A DNA stretch of 13,650 nt from an uncultured Lachnospiraceae bacterium (GTDB lineage: Bacteria > Bacillota_A > Clostridia > Lachnospirales > Lachnospiraceae), in contig CANOBT010000144.1 in the NCBI GenBank assembly GCA_947564305.1, forward strand, positions 1 through 13,650. The letters run 5' to 3'. The translations under genes were made by a program, and so were the position numbers. Numbering within the stretch: position 1 is the stretch's first letter; the number at the start of each line of letters is the position of its first letter. Below, piece after piece: positions 13,620-13,650 of this stretch. The notes under the pieces are model-generated. The model searched no databases, was not told where the DNA came from, and worked only from the letters and a program-made list of their open reading frames with translations.

Positions 13620-13650
13620 ATGTTATATACCACGCATTATGCATCCCCTA
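13620..13650 (+). CDS. Start of a gene cut by the window edge; possibly methylated-DNA-protein-cysteine methyltransferase
   Basis: An excellent AAAGGAGA (13603-13610) sits nine bases before ATG 13620 and a clear promoter lies upstream, so this is very probably a real start. Only MLYTTHYASP is visible. The pattern of aromatic-Thr-Thr-x-Tyr-x-Ser-Pro resembles the first strand of Ogt-type DNA-repair methyltransferases, which commonly begin like 'YTT.Y.SPIG..LLA'. Ten residues are too few to be sure, so the product is a guess and the gene itself is the firm part. Confidence 0.6.
   Translation, partial: MLYTTHYASP

Overview
The window looks like chromosome of a gut-type Clostridia (Bacillota), most likely a Lachnospiraceae relative. 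The evidence is indirect: moderate-to-low GC, strong AGGAGG-type ribosome sites, sigma-A promoters, a two-component/ABC module of the kind common in Firmicutes, an old-yellow-enzyme/iron-sulfur enoate reductase, an OFA-family transporter and EutH. No rRNA, tRNA, CRISPR array, insertion sequence or phage gene was seen. Species cannot be named from the sequence.

Region 1 (1-5575, all +) is a two-component/ABC-export island. The last codons of a response regulator run into the window and overlap a sensor histidine kinase (44-1219) by ATGA. A 105-aa protein of unknown function and a second OmpR-type response regulator (1855-2526) follow, then an ATPase (2664-3368) and a two-repeat FtsX-type permease (3374-5575). 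The second regulator has no kinase. Its stop overlaps an ATG that opens only a 7-codon frame, and 28 bases after that ATG's frame begins, sequence resembling the 3' end and downstream flank of the first kinase gene resumes. This looks like the scar of a deleted kinase gene. Modules of this type usually sense and expel antimicrobial peptides; that role is inferred.

Region 2 (5587-10262, +) is a LysR regulator with its own sigma-A promoter and a strong terminator, then a reductase (6807-8753) and an OFA major facilitator (8829-10127) that form an operon. The reductase has an FMN barrel, a CX2CX2CX11C iron-sulfur site and a two-nucleotide-site flavoprotein module. The DNA between regulator and reductase carries a repeated AT-rich motif (direct and inverted copies) and two consecutive hairpins. 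The likely job is uptake and reduction of an alpha,beta-unsaturated compound, with LysR sensing it. The substrate cannot be told from sequence. The residue at the usual proton-donor tyrosine is tryptophan.

Region 3 (10266-13650) holds a hexapeptide sugar O-acetyltransferase (-) divergent from an AraC regulator (+), then a lone eutH (-) convergent with AraC. At the right edge are a clear sigma-A promoter, a ribosome site and the first ten codons of a + strand gene, possibly an O6-alkylguanine DNA methyltransferase. No other eut gene is in the window.
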